A stretch of DNA of 64,000 bases from Pseudohalioglobus sediminis (lineage in GTDB: Bacteria; Pseudomonadota; Gammaproteobacteria; Pseudomonadales; Halieaceae), in contig NZ_VTUX01000007.1 in NCBI RefSeq assembly GCF_008370495.1, forward strand, positions 248,001 through 312,000. Direction: 5' to 3'. Positions 1 through 9,153 of the stretch are shown here, in pieces. The stretch's first letter is position 1, and every line of letters starts with the position of its first letter. The translations under genes and the position numbers were made by a program. The notes under the pieces were generated by a model. It saw nothing but the letters and a program-made list of their open reading frames with translations. It did not search any database and was not told where the DNA came from.

Positions 1-1154
1 AGGAAGAAGTTGGGGAAGCCCGGCAGGCAGACGGAGCGATAAGCCTGCACCTTCTTCGACCAGGCCTCGTCGATGCTCAGGCCATTGCGCCCGCGCAGGT
101 CCATCGGGCGCATGAAATTAAAGGGATGGAAGCCGGTTGCCAGAATCAACACATCCAACTCGTGGGTTACCCCGTCACTGGTCACCACGCCCTGCTCACA
201 GATACGCTCTATGGCGGTAGTTTCCAGGCTCACATTCTCGCGCTGTATCGCATCGTAGAAGGTGCTGTTGATAATCAGGCGCTTGCAGCCCACGGGATAA
301 TCGGGCGTCAGCCGGGCACGCAGTTCGGGGTCGCGCACGCTCTTGCGCAGGTTGCGCTTGGCCGACCAGCTCATGTAGGCATGCTGCAACTTGCTGCCGG
401 TTACCGCCTTGCTGAAGGTGTTGCGCAGCACGAAGGCATAACGCCTGCTGAGGGCGGCCAGCTTCTCCTGCTTACCGCGGAGGCTGGCCTTGTCACGCTC
501 GCTGTACTCCTTGTCCGGCACGCGGATGATCCACTGCGGGGTGCGCTGGAACACGGTCAGCTCGCCCGAGGTCCTGGCTATTTCACCGATCACCTGGCAG
601 GCGGTGGAGCCGGTGCCGATAATACCCACGCGCTTGCCGGCGAGGTCCACGTCGTGGTTCCAGCGAGCGGTATGCCACATCTTGCCCTGGAAGGTATCCA
701 GGCCCTTGATATCGGGATAGGCCGGGTGATGCAGGATGCCGGTGGCGGAAACCACGAAGTCCACCTCGAGAAAGTTGCCCTGGCTGGTGGTTAGCTGCCA
801 TTTACCATCCACGTAGTGGCAGGTCTCTACAGCTTCGTTGAAACGTATCTTGCCGGAGATCCCCTGCTCGTCGGCGACCTGCTGGAAATAGGCCTGGATT
901 TCGGACCCGCGCGCGAAGCGGTGGCTCCATTCCGGGTTGCCACGGAAACTGTAGGTGTACATGTGCGCCGGCACGTCACAGGCCACCCCGGGATAGGTAT
1001 TTTCACGCCAGGTGCCACCGAGCTGGTCGGCTTTCTCCAGGATAGTGACATCCTCGATACCTGCTTCACGCAGTTTTATCGCCATCAGGATACCGGTCAT
1101 ACCGGCACCGATTACCGCCACCGACGGGTTCTTGCTGTTACTGGCCTGCTGCAT
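1..1154 (-). CDS. FAD-dependent Baeyer-Villiger-type monooxygenase (3' end outside window)
   Basis: Flavoprotein monooxygenase that would insert oxygen next to a ketone, or hydroxylate, using NADPH and O2. Reading leftwards from the ATG at 1154 gives 384 codons without a stop, so the C-terminus lies beyond base 1. Near the N-terminus is an FAD-binding GAGMTG motif, followed by LGGTW. The segment FQGKMWHTARWN matches the Baeyer-Villiger fingerprint FxGxxxHxxxW, with N where P or D is usual. A second Rossmann motif, GTGSTA, follows (NADPH site). A GAGGTGA ribosome-binding site lies 6 bases before the ATG. It is divergent from an AraC-type regulator, which probably controls it. Substrate unknown; cyclic, steroid or long-chain ketones are possible. 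Confidence 0.85.
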   Translation of the reverse strand, partial: MQQASNSKNPSVAVIGAGMTGILMAIKLREAGIEDVTILEKADQLGGTWRENTYPGVACDVPAHMYTYSFRGNPEWSHRFARGSEIQAYFQQVADEQGISGKIRFNEAVETCHYVDGKWQLTTSQGNFLEVDFVVSATGILHHPAYPDIKGLDTFQGKMWHTARWNHDVDLAGKRVGIIGTGSTACQVIGEIARTSGELTVFQRTPQWIIRVPDKEYSERDKASLRGKQEKLAALSRRYAFVLRNTFSKAVTGSKLQHAYMSWSAKRNLRKSVRDPELRARLTPDYPVGCKRLIINSTFYDAIQRENVSLETTAIERICEQGVVTSDGVTHELDVLILATGFHPFNFMRPMDLRGRNGLSIDEAWSKKVQAYRSVCLPGFPNFF

Positions 1155-1183
1155 CTTCGCTCACCTCTGCTGTTTAATGTTTA

Positions 1184-1196
1184 TACAGCTACTGTA
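1184..1196. promoter_or_regulatory. Inverted repeat between divergent monooxygenase and AraC genes
   Basis: TACAG-CTA-CTGTA: perfect 5-base arms with a 3-base spacer, 29 bases upstream of the monooxygenase start and 121 bases upstream of the araC-type gene. It is a possible operator for the adjacent regulator. A short dyad like this can occur by chance. Confidence 0.3.
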
Positions 1197-1317
1197 AGCA
1201 GCGGCACGGGAATACCCAATATGACACAGGGACAATTACTTATGATATTCGGACATTACCCCTTGCCCTGTTTCCGGCTATCGCATAGTCTCCAAGGCTC
1301 TGTACCGGGACGACCAG

Positions 1318-2340
1318 ATGGGTAAGAAGAGCGATACCAGTCATCATATAAAGGCCCTGCCTACGGCGATGAAAGCCATGCAGGCGATGGGATTCAGCGC
1401 CAGCGACTGCCTTGCGGGGACGGACCTCAGCGAACAGGATATTGCCCGCCCGGGCAACGTACCTTTCACCCTGGAGCAGGAATTTCGCTTCCACCGCAAC
1501 CTGCTGTCACTTACCGATAACCCCATGCTGGGCCTGTTACTGGGCCGCGAGTACCTGCTCGAGTCATACGGATTGCTGGGGTATGCATTCATGAGTGCAC
1601 CGACCCTGCGCCAGGCCATGATTGTTATCCGCAACTATGGCCCGCTCACGTTCACCCTGTTCGACATAAGCTTCCTGGTAGAGGGCGATCGCGGCATATT
1701 GCGCCTGGCACCCGACATCGAGATTCCCGATGACCTGCTGACCTACTACGTGGACCGTGACCTCACCGCTGCCGTCAGTGGCAGCCACAACGCGGTGCGC
1801 CAACCACTGCAGCCGGTACACATCCGGCTGATACACAACAGCGTCAATCGCCGGGACATCTACGAGCGTCACTTTGGCTGCCCGGTGTCGTTTGCCGCAC
1901 CGGCGGCGGAGGTGCAGATTGATGCGGCGCGGCTGGACGAGACCCTGCCCCTGAGCGACCACGAGACCAGTTCCATCTGCCAGCAGCAGTGCCGCCTGCT
2001 GCTGGCGCGCATGCAATCGGGTAGTACCTACGTGGACAAGGTCAGGCAGCTGATTGTCGCGCGACCGGGCTACTTCCCCGACATCGACTATGTTGCGGAA
2101 AAACTGAACATGACCAGCCGCACCCTGCGTCGCAAGCTGTCGCGCGAGGGTAGCAGCTACCAGGACATCCTCGCCGAGGTGCGCTACGAGCTGGCACGCG
2201 AATACCTGGCCACTTCGACCCTGCCATTGGAAGAAATTTCACAGTTGCTGGGCTACAGCGCGCCGGGAAATTTCAGCAACGCTTTCAAGCGCTGGCACGG
2301 TGCCTCACCCCGGGAATACCGCCAGACCGCGTCACGCTGA
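1318..2340 (+). CDS. AraC-family transcriptional regulator (arabinose-binding-domain subtype)
   Basis: Cytoplasmic DNA-binding regulator of 340 residues. The N-terminal two thirds resemble the AraC-type ligand-binding and dimerisation domain found in regulators of lipid, alkane and sterol catabolism. The C-terminal 100 residues hold the double helix-turn-helix: first helix pair around VAEKLNMTSRTLRRKL, second around EEISQLLGYSAPGNFSNAF, ending in the family motif GASPREYR. The ATG at 1318 gives the usual family length. It is divergent from the monooxygenase, the common arrangement for a local activator. The inducer cannot be read from the sequence. Confidence 0.9.
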   Translation: MGKKSDTSHHIKALPTAMKAMQAMGFSASDCLAGTDLSEQDIARPGNVPFTLEQEFRFHRNLLSLTDNPMLGLLLGREYLLESYGLLGYAFMSAPTLRQAMIVIRNYGPLTFTLFDISFLVEGDRGILRLAPDIEIPDDLLTYYVDRDLTAAVSGSHNAVRQPLQPVHIRLIHNSVNRRDIYERHFGCPVSFAAPAAEVQIDAARLDETLPLSDHETSSICQQQCRLLLARMQSGSTYVDKVRQLIVARPGYFPDIDYVAEKLNMTSRTLRRKLSREGSSYQDILAEVRYELAREYLATSTLPLEEISQLLGYSAPGNFSNAFKRWHGASPREYRQTASR

Positions 2341-2359
2341 GCGCCAACGTAAAAAGAAA

Positions 2360-2387
2360 TTAGCAGTGGCGCAGGCATTCCTGCTAA
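2360..2387. promoter_or_regulatory. Inverted repeat downstream of the AraC gene
   Basis: TTAGCAG and CTGCTAA form perfect 7-base arms with a 14-base loop, 20 bases after the araC-type stop codon. No T-run follows, so a classical terminator is not supported. It may be a weak terminator or an operator for zwf. Confidence 0.25.
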
Positions 2388-2448
2388 CATTGCCTGCTCT
2401 TCCAGCGGCACCCCAGAATGCTGCGGACTGAATCACCGTTCATAACAA

Positions 2449-2471
2449 GTTGTTGCGCATTCGCCAACAAC
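2449..2471. promoter_or_regulatory. Candidate operator upstream of zwf
   Basis: GTTGTTG and CAACAAC form perfect 7-base arms around a 9-base spacer, ending 44 bases before the zwf ATG. zwf-edd operons in gammaproteobacteria are commonly repressed by HexR, but this sequence does not match the HexR consensus I remember, so the regulator is unassigned. Confidence 0.35.
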
Positions 2472-2515
2472 ACCGACACGCAGACACTTAACGCCCCTCT
2501 CGAGGAACGACGTGT

Positions 2516-3970
2516 ATGAGTCAAATGGTTGATTTGGTTATTTTTGGTGGCACCGGGGATCTCTCTACCCGCAAGTTGTTGCCTGCGTTATATCAATTGC
2601 ATCGCGATAAGCTGGCCGATCGGCTGCAACGGATCATCGCCACCGGTCGCGGCGCCATGGATACCGCCCAGTTCCTGCTGGAAGCGCAGAAGAACCTGCA
2701 ACGCTTCCTGCCCGCGGACGACTGGGACGACGCTGTCTGGGACAGCTTTCGCGAGCGCTTGCACTATGTGCAGTTGGACGCGAACCAGCCACAACACTAC
2801 GCCGAACTCGCAGCGCTGCTGGACCAGGGCGAGACCACCAGCAGGTTGTTTTACCTGGCGACACTGCCGTCACTGTACGGGGATATCTGCCAGCAACTCA
2901 AGGCCGCCGGCGCCGTAAACGATGCCTGCCGCGTGGTGCTGGAAAAGCCCCTCGGCCATGACCTGGCCTCCTGCCGCACCATCAATGAACAGGTTGCCGC
3001 GGTGTTTGACGAGGAAGCCACGTTCCGCATAGATCACTACCTGGGCAAGGAAACGGTGCAGAACCTGCTGGCGCTGCGCTTTGGTAACCCGCTGTTTCAT
3101 CCCATGTGGAACAACACCTTTATCAACAGCGTGCAGATTACCGTTGCCGAGGAGATCGGCGTTGCCGGCAGGGGCAGCTACTACGCCGACACCGGCGCCC
3201 TGCGCGACATGGTGCAAAACCACCTGCTGCAGGTGCTGTCGCTGGTGGCGATGGAGCCGCCATCCAGCCTGAAAGCGACAGACATCCGCGATGAAAAAAT
3301 GAAGGTGCTGCGCTGCCTGGAACCCATCACTCTGGGCAACGTAAAAGAGCGCACGGTGCGCGGCCGCTATGCCGCCGGGGCCGTAAGCGGCAAAGCCGTC
3401 AAGGGTTTCCTCGAGGAAGACGCCTTTCACGACGCCCTCAACACGGAAACATTTGTAGCCTTGAAGGTGGGCATCAACAACTGGCGCTGGGCGGGCGTAC
3501 CGTTCTACCTGCGCACCGGCAAGCGGCTCAGTCGTCGCTACTCGGAGATCGTTATCGAGTATCGCCGCCAGCCCTTCTCCCTGTTCGCCAATGATCCCCA
3601 GGAACTCACCAATAAACTGGTCATCCACCTGCAGCCCGAGGAAAGTATCAGCCTGCACACGGTGAACAAGAAACCCGGCCTCACCAACAAGCTGCGCCTG
3701 AAGCCGGTGGAGTTGCACCTGACCGACGACTCGCAGGAAAAACACAGCAGCTACGACGCCTATGAGCGCCTGCTGCTGGACGCCCTGCACGGGGACCAGA
3801 CCCTGTTCATGCGCCGCGACGAGGTGGAAACTGCCTGGCACTGGATCGACTCCATCATCGCCGCCTGGGACGAGAACGGCACGCCGATAAAGTCCTATAA
3901 CGCGGGCACCATGGGTCCCAACGCAGCCACCGCGCTGGTGGCGGTGGATGGGCGCAGCTGGCATGAGTGA
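2516..3970 (+). CDS. zwf: Glucose-6-phosphate 1-dehydrogenase
   Basis: Oxidises glucose 6-phosphate to 6-phosphogluconolactone with NAD(P)+, the entry step of the Entner-Doudoroff and oxidative pentose phosphate routes. The 484-residue protein has the dinucleotide motif GGTGDLSTRK at residues 11-20, LEKPLGHDL, and the active-site signature RIDHYLGKE near residue 171. Length matches the family (about 490). A GAGGAACG ribosome-binding region precedes the ATG. The 3' end overlaps pgl, so zwf, pgl and edd form one operon encoding consecutive steps. Confidence 0.97.
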   Translation: MSQMVDLVIFGGTGDLSTRKLLPALYQLHRDKLADRLQRIIATGRGAMDTAQFLLEAQKNLQRFLPADDWDDAVWDSFRERLHYVQLDANQPQHYAELAALLDQGETTSRLFYLATLPSLYGDICQQLKAAGAVNDACRVVLEKPLGHDLASCRTINEQVAAVFDEEATFRIDHYLGKETVQNLLALRFGNPLFHPMWNNTFINSVQITVAEEIGVAGRGSYYADTGALRDMVQNHLLQVLSLVAMEPPSSLKATDIRDEKMKVLRCLEPITLGNVKERTVRGRYAAGAVSGKAVKGFLEEDAFHDALNTETFVALKVGINNWRWAGVPFYLRTGKRLSRRYSEIVIEYRRQPFSLFANDPQELTNKLVIHLQPEESISLHTVNKKPGLTNKLRLKPVELHLTDDSQEKHSSYDAYERLLLDALHGDQTLFMRRDEVETAWHWIDSIIAAWDENGTPIKSYNAGTMGPNAATALVAVDGRSWHE

Positions 3971-4643
3971 GCACTTGTTTGACCACGCCGATACCCGCGA
4001 CGAGGCACTGGCGAAGCACATTGCCGACGCGCTGCAGCGGGACATCAGCGCGCGCGGCGCGGCCAGCATTGCGGTGTCCGGAGGGCGCAGCCCGCGCGGG
4101 CTGTTTCTCAAGCTCGCAGCCAGGCCACTGGACTGGAGCCGTGTGCACATCACCCTGGTCGATGAACGCTGGGTGGATACAGCGAGCGCTGATTCCAACG
4201 AGCGCCTGGTGCGGGAGACGCTGCTGCAGGGCCCCGCCGCAGACGCCAACTTCATCGGGCTGAAAACCGCGCATGCGGATCCCCGCGAGGCCATCCCGGC
4301 ACTGGTTGCAGCCCTGGCCACCATGCCTCTGCCACTGACCTGTGTGGTGCTGGGCATGGGCGACGACGGCCACACCGCCTCCTGGTTCCCGCAAGCCAGC
4401 AACCTTGGCGCGCTGCTGGACCCTGATAACCCCGCGCCGGTGGCGGTCTGTGACCCGGTCACGGCCCCGCACCTGCGCATGACGCTGACGCTCCCGGTGG
4501 TGCTGGCTGCAAGCGAAATCATGCTGTATATCACCGGCGATGCAAAGCGCGAGGTGCTGGCACGCGCCGCAGCGGCAGACTACCCGGTGGCCGCAATCAC
4601 CGCGCAACAACACAATCCGGCAAGTATCTGGTGGGCACCCTGA
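3963..4643 (+). CDS. pgl: 6-phosphogluconolactonase (DevB/SOL type)
   Basis: Hydrolyses 6-phosphogluconolactone to 6-phosphogluconate in the cytoplasm. Family motifs are [18 protein letters not shown] and [13 protein letters not shown], which bind the phosphorylated sugar in this isomerase-like fold. I chose the ATG at 3963, overlapping the zwf stop by 8 bases and giving 226 residues. An in-frame ATG at 3948 would add five residues and cannot be excluded. The stop overlaps the edd start (TGATG), so translation of all three genes is probably coupled. Confidence 0.95.
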   Translation: MSEHLFDHADTRDEALAKHIADALQRDISARGAASIAVSGGRSPRGLFLKLAARPLDWSRVHITLVDERWVDTASADSNERLVRETLLQGPAADANFIGLKTAHADPREAIPALVAALATMPLPLTCVVLGMGDDGHTASWFPQASNLGALLDPDNPAPVAVCDPVTAPHLRMTLTLPVVLAASEIMLYITGDAKREVLARAAAADYPVAAITAQQHNPASIWWAP

Positions 4644-6451
4644 TGACCGATCCCCGACTTCACGCCATTACCGAGCGTATCATCGAACGCAGCCGCGACA
4701 CGCGGCGCGACTACCTGGAACGGATGGCGGCGCAGCGGGCCCAGGGGCCGCGCCGCGGCACCCTGTCCTGCTCCAACCTCGCGCACGGCTTCGCCGCCTG
4801 CAACGAGCAAGACAAGCAAAGCCTGAAACTGACGGAAGCGGCCAACATCGGCATCGTCAATGCCTACAATGACATGCTGTCCGCGCACCAGCCGCTGGCA
4901 ACCTACCCGGACCTGATCAGGGAGGCCGCCCACGGCATGGGCTGCACCGCCCAGGTGGCGGGAGGCGTGCCCGCAATGTGTGATGGCGTCACCCAGGGCA
5001 CCGCGGGCATGGAGCTCAGCCTGTTCAGTCGCGACGTGATTGCCGGCGCCACCGCCATCGCCCTGTCCCATAACATGTTCGATGGCGCGCTGTGTCTCGG
5101 TGTCTGCGACAAGATCGTACCCGGGCTGCTCATCGGTGCCCTGTCCTTTGGCCACCTGCCGGTCATTTTTGCGCCCGCGGGCCCGATGACCTCTGGCCTG
5201 CCCAACAAGGAAAAAGCGGCCGTGCGCCAGCTCTTCGCCGAAGGCAAGGTCGGCCGCGATGCACTGCTGGAGGCGGAGTCCGCGGCCTACCACGGCGAAG
5301 GCACCTGCACCTTCTACGGCACCGCAAACAGCAACCAGATGCTGATGGAAGTCATGGGTATCCACATACCCGGGGCTGCATTCGAACCCCCCGGTACGCC
5401 CTTGCGCGACGCCCTGACACGGGGCGCCGCAGAACGCCTGTGCAGGATCACCGCGCTCGGCAAGGAGTACACGCCGCTGGCCAGCGTGGTCGACGAGAAA
5501 AGTATCGTCAACGCCATTGTTGCCTTGCTGGCGACCGGTGGCTCCACCAACCACAGCATTCACTGGGTCGCCATCGCCCGGGCCGCAGGCGTACTCATCG
5601 ACTGGCAGGACTTTGCCGACCTGTCCGCCATCTCCCCGTTGGTGGCGCGTGTCTACCCGAACGGCAGCGCCGATGTAAATCATTTCCACGCCGCCGGCGG
5701 CAGCGGCTATGTGATTCGCACACTGCTGGACAACGGCTTGCTACACGAGGATGTCACCACCAACTGGGGGCAGGGTCTTGGCCACTACACCCGCCAGCCC
5801 CAGTTGGCAGATGGGGTGCTGCACTATGTGGACGGCGCCGCGAACAGTGCCGACGCCGCGGTACTACGGCCGGCCAGCGCGCCATTTTCTGCCGACGGCG
5901 GCCTGCGCCTGCTCAAGGGCAATCTCGGGCGCAGCGTGATCAAGGTCTCTGCCGTGGCACCCGAGCACCGGGTCGTCGAGGCGCCGGCACAGGTCTTCGC
6001 CAGCCAGGACGAACTCAAGGCCGCCTTCGAGGCAGGAGCACTGGAGCGCGATGTGATAGCGGTGGTACGGTTCCAGGGCCCCGCCGCCAACGGCATGCCT
6101 GAGCTGCACAAGCTGACACCCTACCTGGGAGTGCTTCAGGACCGTGGCTTCAAGGTCGCGCTGGTCACCGACGGACGCATGTCGGGCGCATCCGGCAAGG
6201 TACCTGCCGCCATTCACCTGACTCCGGAAGCACTCGCAGGTGGAGCGATAGCCAGGGTGAAAGACGGCGATTTACTGCGCCTGGACGCGGATGCAGGCAC
6301 CTTGCAATGCCTCGTGCCCGAGCAGGAATGGGCTGAACGCGAAGCGGCGGCACGACCGACGACGGAGGCAGAGCATGGCACTGGCCGCGAGTTGTTCGGA
6401 TTCATGCGCCGCGCGGTGGGCGATGCGGAGTCCGGCGCCAGCGTGTTCTAG
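4643..6451 (+). CDS. edd: Phosphogluconate dehydratase
   Basis: Dehydrates 6-phosphogluconate to 2-keto-3-deoxy-6-phosphogluconate, the first reaction unique to the Entner-Doudoroff pathway. The protein has 602 residues, matching the roughly 603 usual for Edd, and belongs to the IlvD/Edd iron-sulfur dehydratases. Recognisable segments are [38 protein letters not shown] and, near the C-terminus, [15 protein letters not shown]. The cysteines in the CDG and GVCDK segments are likely cluster ligands. The start at 4643 overlaps the pgl stop; the GTG at 4631 is less likely. The usual partner eda does not follow: the next gene is on the opposite strand. Confidence 0.96.
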   Translation: MTDPRLHAITERIIERSRDTRRDYLERMAAQRAQGPRRGTLSCSNLAHGFAACNEQDKQSLKLTEAANIGIVNAYNDMLSAHQPLATYPDLIREAAHGMGCTAQVAGGVPAMCDGVTQGTAGMELSLFSRDVIAGATAIALSHNMFDGALCLGVCDKIVPGLLIGALSFGHLPVIFAPAGPMTSGLPNKEKAAVRQLFAEGKVGRDALLEAESAAYHGEGTCTFYGTANSNQMLMEVMGIHIPGAAFEPPGTPLRDALTRGAAERLCRITALGKEYTPLASVVDEKSIVNAIVALLATGGSTNHSIHWVAIARAAGVLIDWQDFADLSAISPLVARVYPNGSADVNHFHAAGGSGYVIRTLLDNGLLHEDVTTNWGQGLGHYTRQPQLADGVLHYVDGAANSADAAVLRPASAPFSADGGLRLLKGNLGRSVIKVSAVAPEHRVVEAPAQVFASQDELKAAFEAGALERDVIAVVRFQGPAANGMPELHKLTPYLGVLQDRGFKVALVTDGRMSGASGKVPAAIHLTPEALAGGAIARVKDGDLLRLDADAGTLQCLVPEQEWAEREAAARPTTEAEHGTGRELFGFMRRAVGDAESGASVF

Positions 6452-6484
6452 CCGGCGCGCGGTGCTGGCCGGCGCATGTCCCCG

Positions 6485-7690
6485 CTACGCGGTGATCTGG
6501 TTGAGGATGGCCAGGGTGCTGTCCTCGTCGAGCAACCTGGGCACGGGGTAGTCCATGCACTCGGCAACCGCGGCGTCGGCGAGCGCGGCGTGGTCCTCGC
6601 GCCGAATCAGGTCGGAACGATCGGGAATACCGACCTGGGTACGCAGTTCGCGCACAGCGGAGATAAACTTGTGCGCGAGCTGGGCCTGGGGCTCGCCCTG
6701 CGCACCGGCACCGATGACCACCGCCAGTTCCGCCAGCCGCGGCTCTGCCTCCTCGCGACAGTACTCCAGCACGTGCGGCAACACCAGGGCATTGGCCAGG
6801 CCATGGGGTATGCCGTAGCGACCACCGATCTGGTGAGCGATGGCATGAACGCTACCGACAAATACTTGGTTGATGGCCATACCGCCGTAGAACGCCGCCA
6901 ATGCCATGCCCTCGCGCGCGGCGAGATCACTGCCATCCTGGTAGGCATTGACCAGATGCCGGAACACCAGCCTCACCGCCAGGCGCCCGTCCTGCAGCCG
7001 GGAGCCACGCTCCCATACGCCGATATAGGCTTCGATGGCATGAGTTAATGCGTCCATGCCGGTGGCAGCGGTAATGTGCGGCGGCAGGCCCAGCATCAAC
7101 TGTGGGTCCAGTGCCACTGCCGCGGGTAACAGCGTGGGGCCGGACAACACACTCTTGCTGCGGGTGCTGGCATCCTTTACCACCGCGCCCGCGGTGGCTT
7201 CCGACCCGGTACCGGCGGTGGTAGAGATGGCGTAGATCGGTAGCGCCTCGTGCTTGACCTTGCCCAGGCCAGCCCAGTTACGCGGGTCTTCACTGGAGGT
7301 GGCGCAGGCGGCGATCACCTTGGCACAGTCCATGGCAGACCCCCCGCCGATGGCCAGCACGGCCTGGCACTGCTCGGTCCGCAGCAGTGCCACCCCCGCC
7401 TCGACTTGCTCATAGGTCGGATCCGGCTGTACACCGTCATACCAGGCCACGGGGACCCCGGACTCCAGCAGTGCTGCGGCGGCCTGGTCGGCGATGCCAA
7501 GATCGCGCAAGGGCTTGTCCGTGACCACCAGTATCTTGCCCGGATCAAGACTGGCAATGTGCTCGCACAGATGCCGGCTGCTGCCGGGACCCGTGAAGGC
7601 TACGTGGCGGGTATCCCCCATAAACGGGGACAGCACCCGCAGCATGGTGAGGTAAAGCTTGTGTCGAACCCTGCGCACCAGGTTGGCCAT
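6485..7690 (-). CDS. Iron-containing alcohol dehydrogenase
   Basis: Group III (iron-type) NAD(P)-dependent alcohol dehydrogenase, 401 residues, cytoplasmic. The nucleotide-binding segment is GGGSAMDCAKV, followed by TTAGTGSEAT. Metal ligands are probably the Asp and His of GMDALTHAIEAY and the histidines of GSVHAIAHQIGGRYGIPHG. The first 30 residues are basic and precede the usual family start. It is convergent with edd and separated from it by 33 bases of GC-rich sequence. Neighbours do not reveal the substrate; a medium- or long-chain alcohol is possible. Confidence 0.9.
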   Translation of the reverse strand: MANLVRRVRHKLYLTMLRVLSPFMGDTRHVAFTGPGSSRHLCEHIASLDPGKILVVTDKPLRDLGIADQAAAALLESGVPVAWYDGVQPDPTYEQVEAGVALLRTEQCQAVLAIGGGSAMDCAKVIAACATSSEDPRNWAGLGKVKHEALPIYAISTTAGTGSEATAGAVVKDASTRSKSVLSGPTLLPAAVALDPQLMLGLPPHITAATGMDALTHAIEAYIGVWERGSRLQDGRLAVRLVFRHLVNAYQDGSDLAAREGMALAAFYGGMAINQVFVGSVHAIAHQIGGRYGIPHGLANALVLPHVLEYCREEAEPRLAELAVVIGAGAQGEPQAQLAHKFISAVRELRTQVGIPDRSDLIRREDHAALADAAVAECMDYPVPRLLDEDSTLAILNQITA

Positions 7691-7769
7691 GATTACGTCC
7701 TGTCAGCAATGTGTTTATGCCGCAATAGTAGCAGGAAAACCCGCCGCCCCCCCGCCTGCGTCGCGGCGC

Positions 7770-9140
7770 CTAGGCCAGCAGGCCCAGGGGCAGGTCTGCG
7801 GAGGCCGGGTCATAAAAACGCGCCACGTTGGGCAGCACGGTATCCAGGTCACTCGCCGGGACACCGAACCACAGCGCCAGTTCGGCAAAATACTCTTCTA
7901 CCGCGGTGGTCGGGGCATAGATTCCGCGGCCCACGTCCAGCGGGCTGCCGGGGTAAATCTCGGGGTAGGTGCCGTAGAAACGACCGCCATTCACGGCACC
8001 GCCCATGACGATGTGGTGCCCGCCCCAGCCGTGATCGGAGCCCCTGCCATTGGACGTCAGCGTGCGCCCGAAATCAGACGTGGTGAATGTAGTGACCTGC
8101 CTGGCCACACCCAGCTCCCGCAGCGCATTGCGAAAGGATAGCAGTGCGTTGCTCACCGCCGGCAGCATCGCTGCCTGGTTGTTCAGCAATTCGTCGTGGT
8201 GGTCCCACCCGCCTACGGTGACAAAGAACACCTGGCGTGGCGCGCCGATCTGTTCGCGCACGGAGATAATGCGCGCTATCTGGCGCAGTGAGGTCGACAG
8301 CGGGTCCTCAGCAAACACCGTCGCCAGCGGCGCCGCGGACTGCATGGCCTGGACAAAGTACTGCTGCGCTTCAATGCTACCGGCCAGCCGGTCGCGGTAC
8401 TCGCCGCGCAACAGGTGCCCCGGGCGCGCACCGAGCAGGGAGTCGATGAACTGCCGGCGCAGCTCACCCACGTTGGAGCCGTCGTTGTAACCGTTCAGGC
8501 CAATAGCGCCGTCCCCCTGAGGAGTCACACTGTACTCGGCTACAGTGCTACCGCTCTGGAATATATTGTTCCCCGACAGCGAGATGTTCATGGATATACC
8601 ATTGCTGGGGTTCGGCCCCTGCAGCAGGTCAGCCATACGCCCGCCCCAGCCCTGTGCGGAGCGCTGGTCGGAAATCGCCGTCTGCCACTGCTGAATCTGG
8701 TCGGAGTGGGAGAACAGGCCCAGTGGTGCAGCGGCGGTGCCCGCTGCCAGTGCCTGGGCGTCAAACGGCTCCAGCAGGGTGCCGACGTTGCAGAGCATGG
8801 CCGCGTCGCCCTCCGCGAACAACTGCTGCAGTCCGGTCATGCCGGGGTGCAGGGCAAAACGCCGGCCGCTATCGGCAGTGCCTGCCAGTGGCAGCAGCGC
8901 GTCCCGTGGCAGCGCCAGGTCCGAGCGGATGGACTGGTACTGCCCGTACTGGTCGCTGTCATCGGGCACCAGCATGTTGAAGGAATCGTTACCGCCAGCC
9001 AGCAGGATGCAGACCAGCGCACGGTAATCACCGGCTCCCTGTGCGGCCACCGAGCGGGCCAGGCCAAGCTGCAGTATTGAAGAGGCTGCGGTGACCGTGG
9101 CCAGGCCGCAGCTGTGGGCGAGAAATGTCCTGCGCTTCAT
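7770..9140 (-). CDS. DUF1501 protein, Tat-exported
   Basis: Member of the DUF1501 family (alkaline-phosphatase-superfamily-like fold), 456 residues, function not established. The N-terminus KRRTFLAHSCG with a following hydrophobic stretch ending near SVAA is a twin-arginine signal, so the protein is probably exported folded. Family segments include GGNDSFNM, GRTLTSNGRGSDHGWGGHH and GGRFYG. Three consecutive ATG codons follow an AAGGAGG site; I chose the third (9140, spacing 8), with 9143 equally possible. The ribosome-binding site sits on the stop of the DUF1800 gene, 7 bases upstream, so the two are co-transcribed. Confidence 0.88.
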   Translation of the reverse strand: MKRRTFLAHSCGLATVTAASSILQLGLARSVAAQGAGDYRALVCILLAGGNDSFNMLVPDDSDQYGQYQSIRSDLALPRDALLPLAGTADSGRRFALHPGMTGLQQLFAEGDAAMLCNVGTLLEPFDAQALAAGTAAAPLGLFSHSDQIQQWQTAISDQRSAQGWGGRMADLLQGPNPSNGISMNISLSGNNIFQSGSTVAEYSVTPQGDGAIGLNGYNDGSNVGELRRQFIDSLLGARPGHLLRGEYRDRLAGSIEAQQYFVQAMQSAAPLATVFAEDPLSTSLRQIARIISVREQIGAPRQVFFVTVGGWDHHDELLNNQAAMLPAVSNALLSFRNALRELGVARQVTTFTTSDFGRTLTSNGRGSDHGWGGHHIVMGGAVNGGRFYGTYPEIYPGSPLDVGRGIYAPTTAVEEYFAELALWFGVPASDLDTVLPNVARFYDPASADLPLGLLA

Positions 9141-9153
9141 CATCATTGCCTCC

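Noticed and set aside
2870-4534. 554-codon antisense open frame opposite zwf and pgl
   Set aside because: Lies opposite two unmistakable enzymes and has no family motifs. Open only because of G+C-rich third positions.
6452-6484. GCCGGCGC repeated between edd and the alcohol dehydrogenase gene, possible bidirectional terminator
   Set aside because: The stem would be short and self-complementary only through GCCGGC, and there is no T-run.
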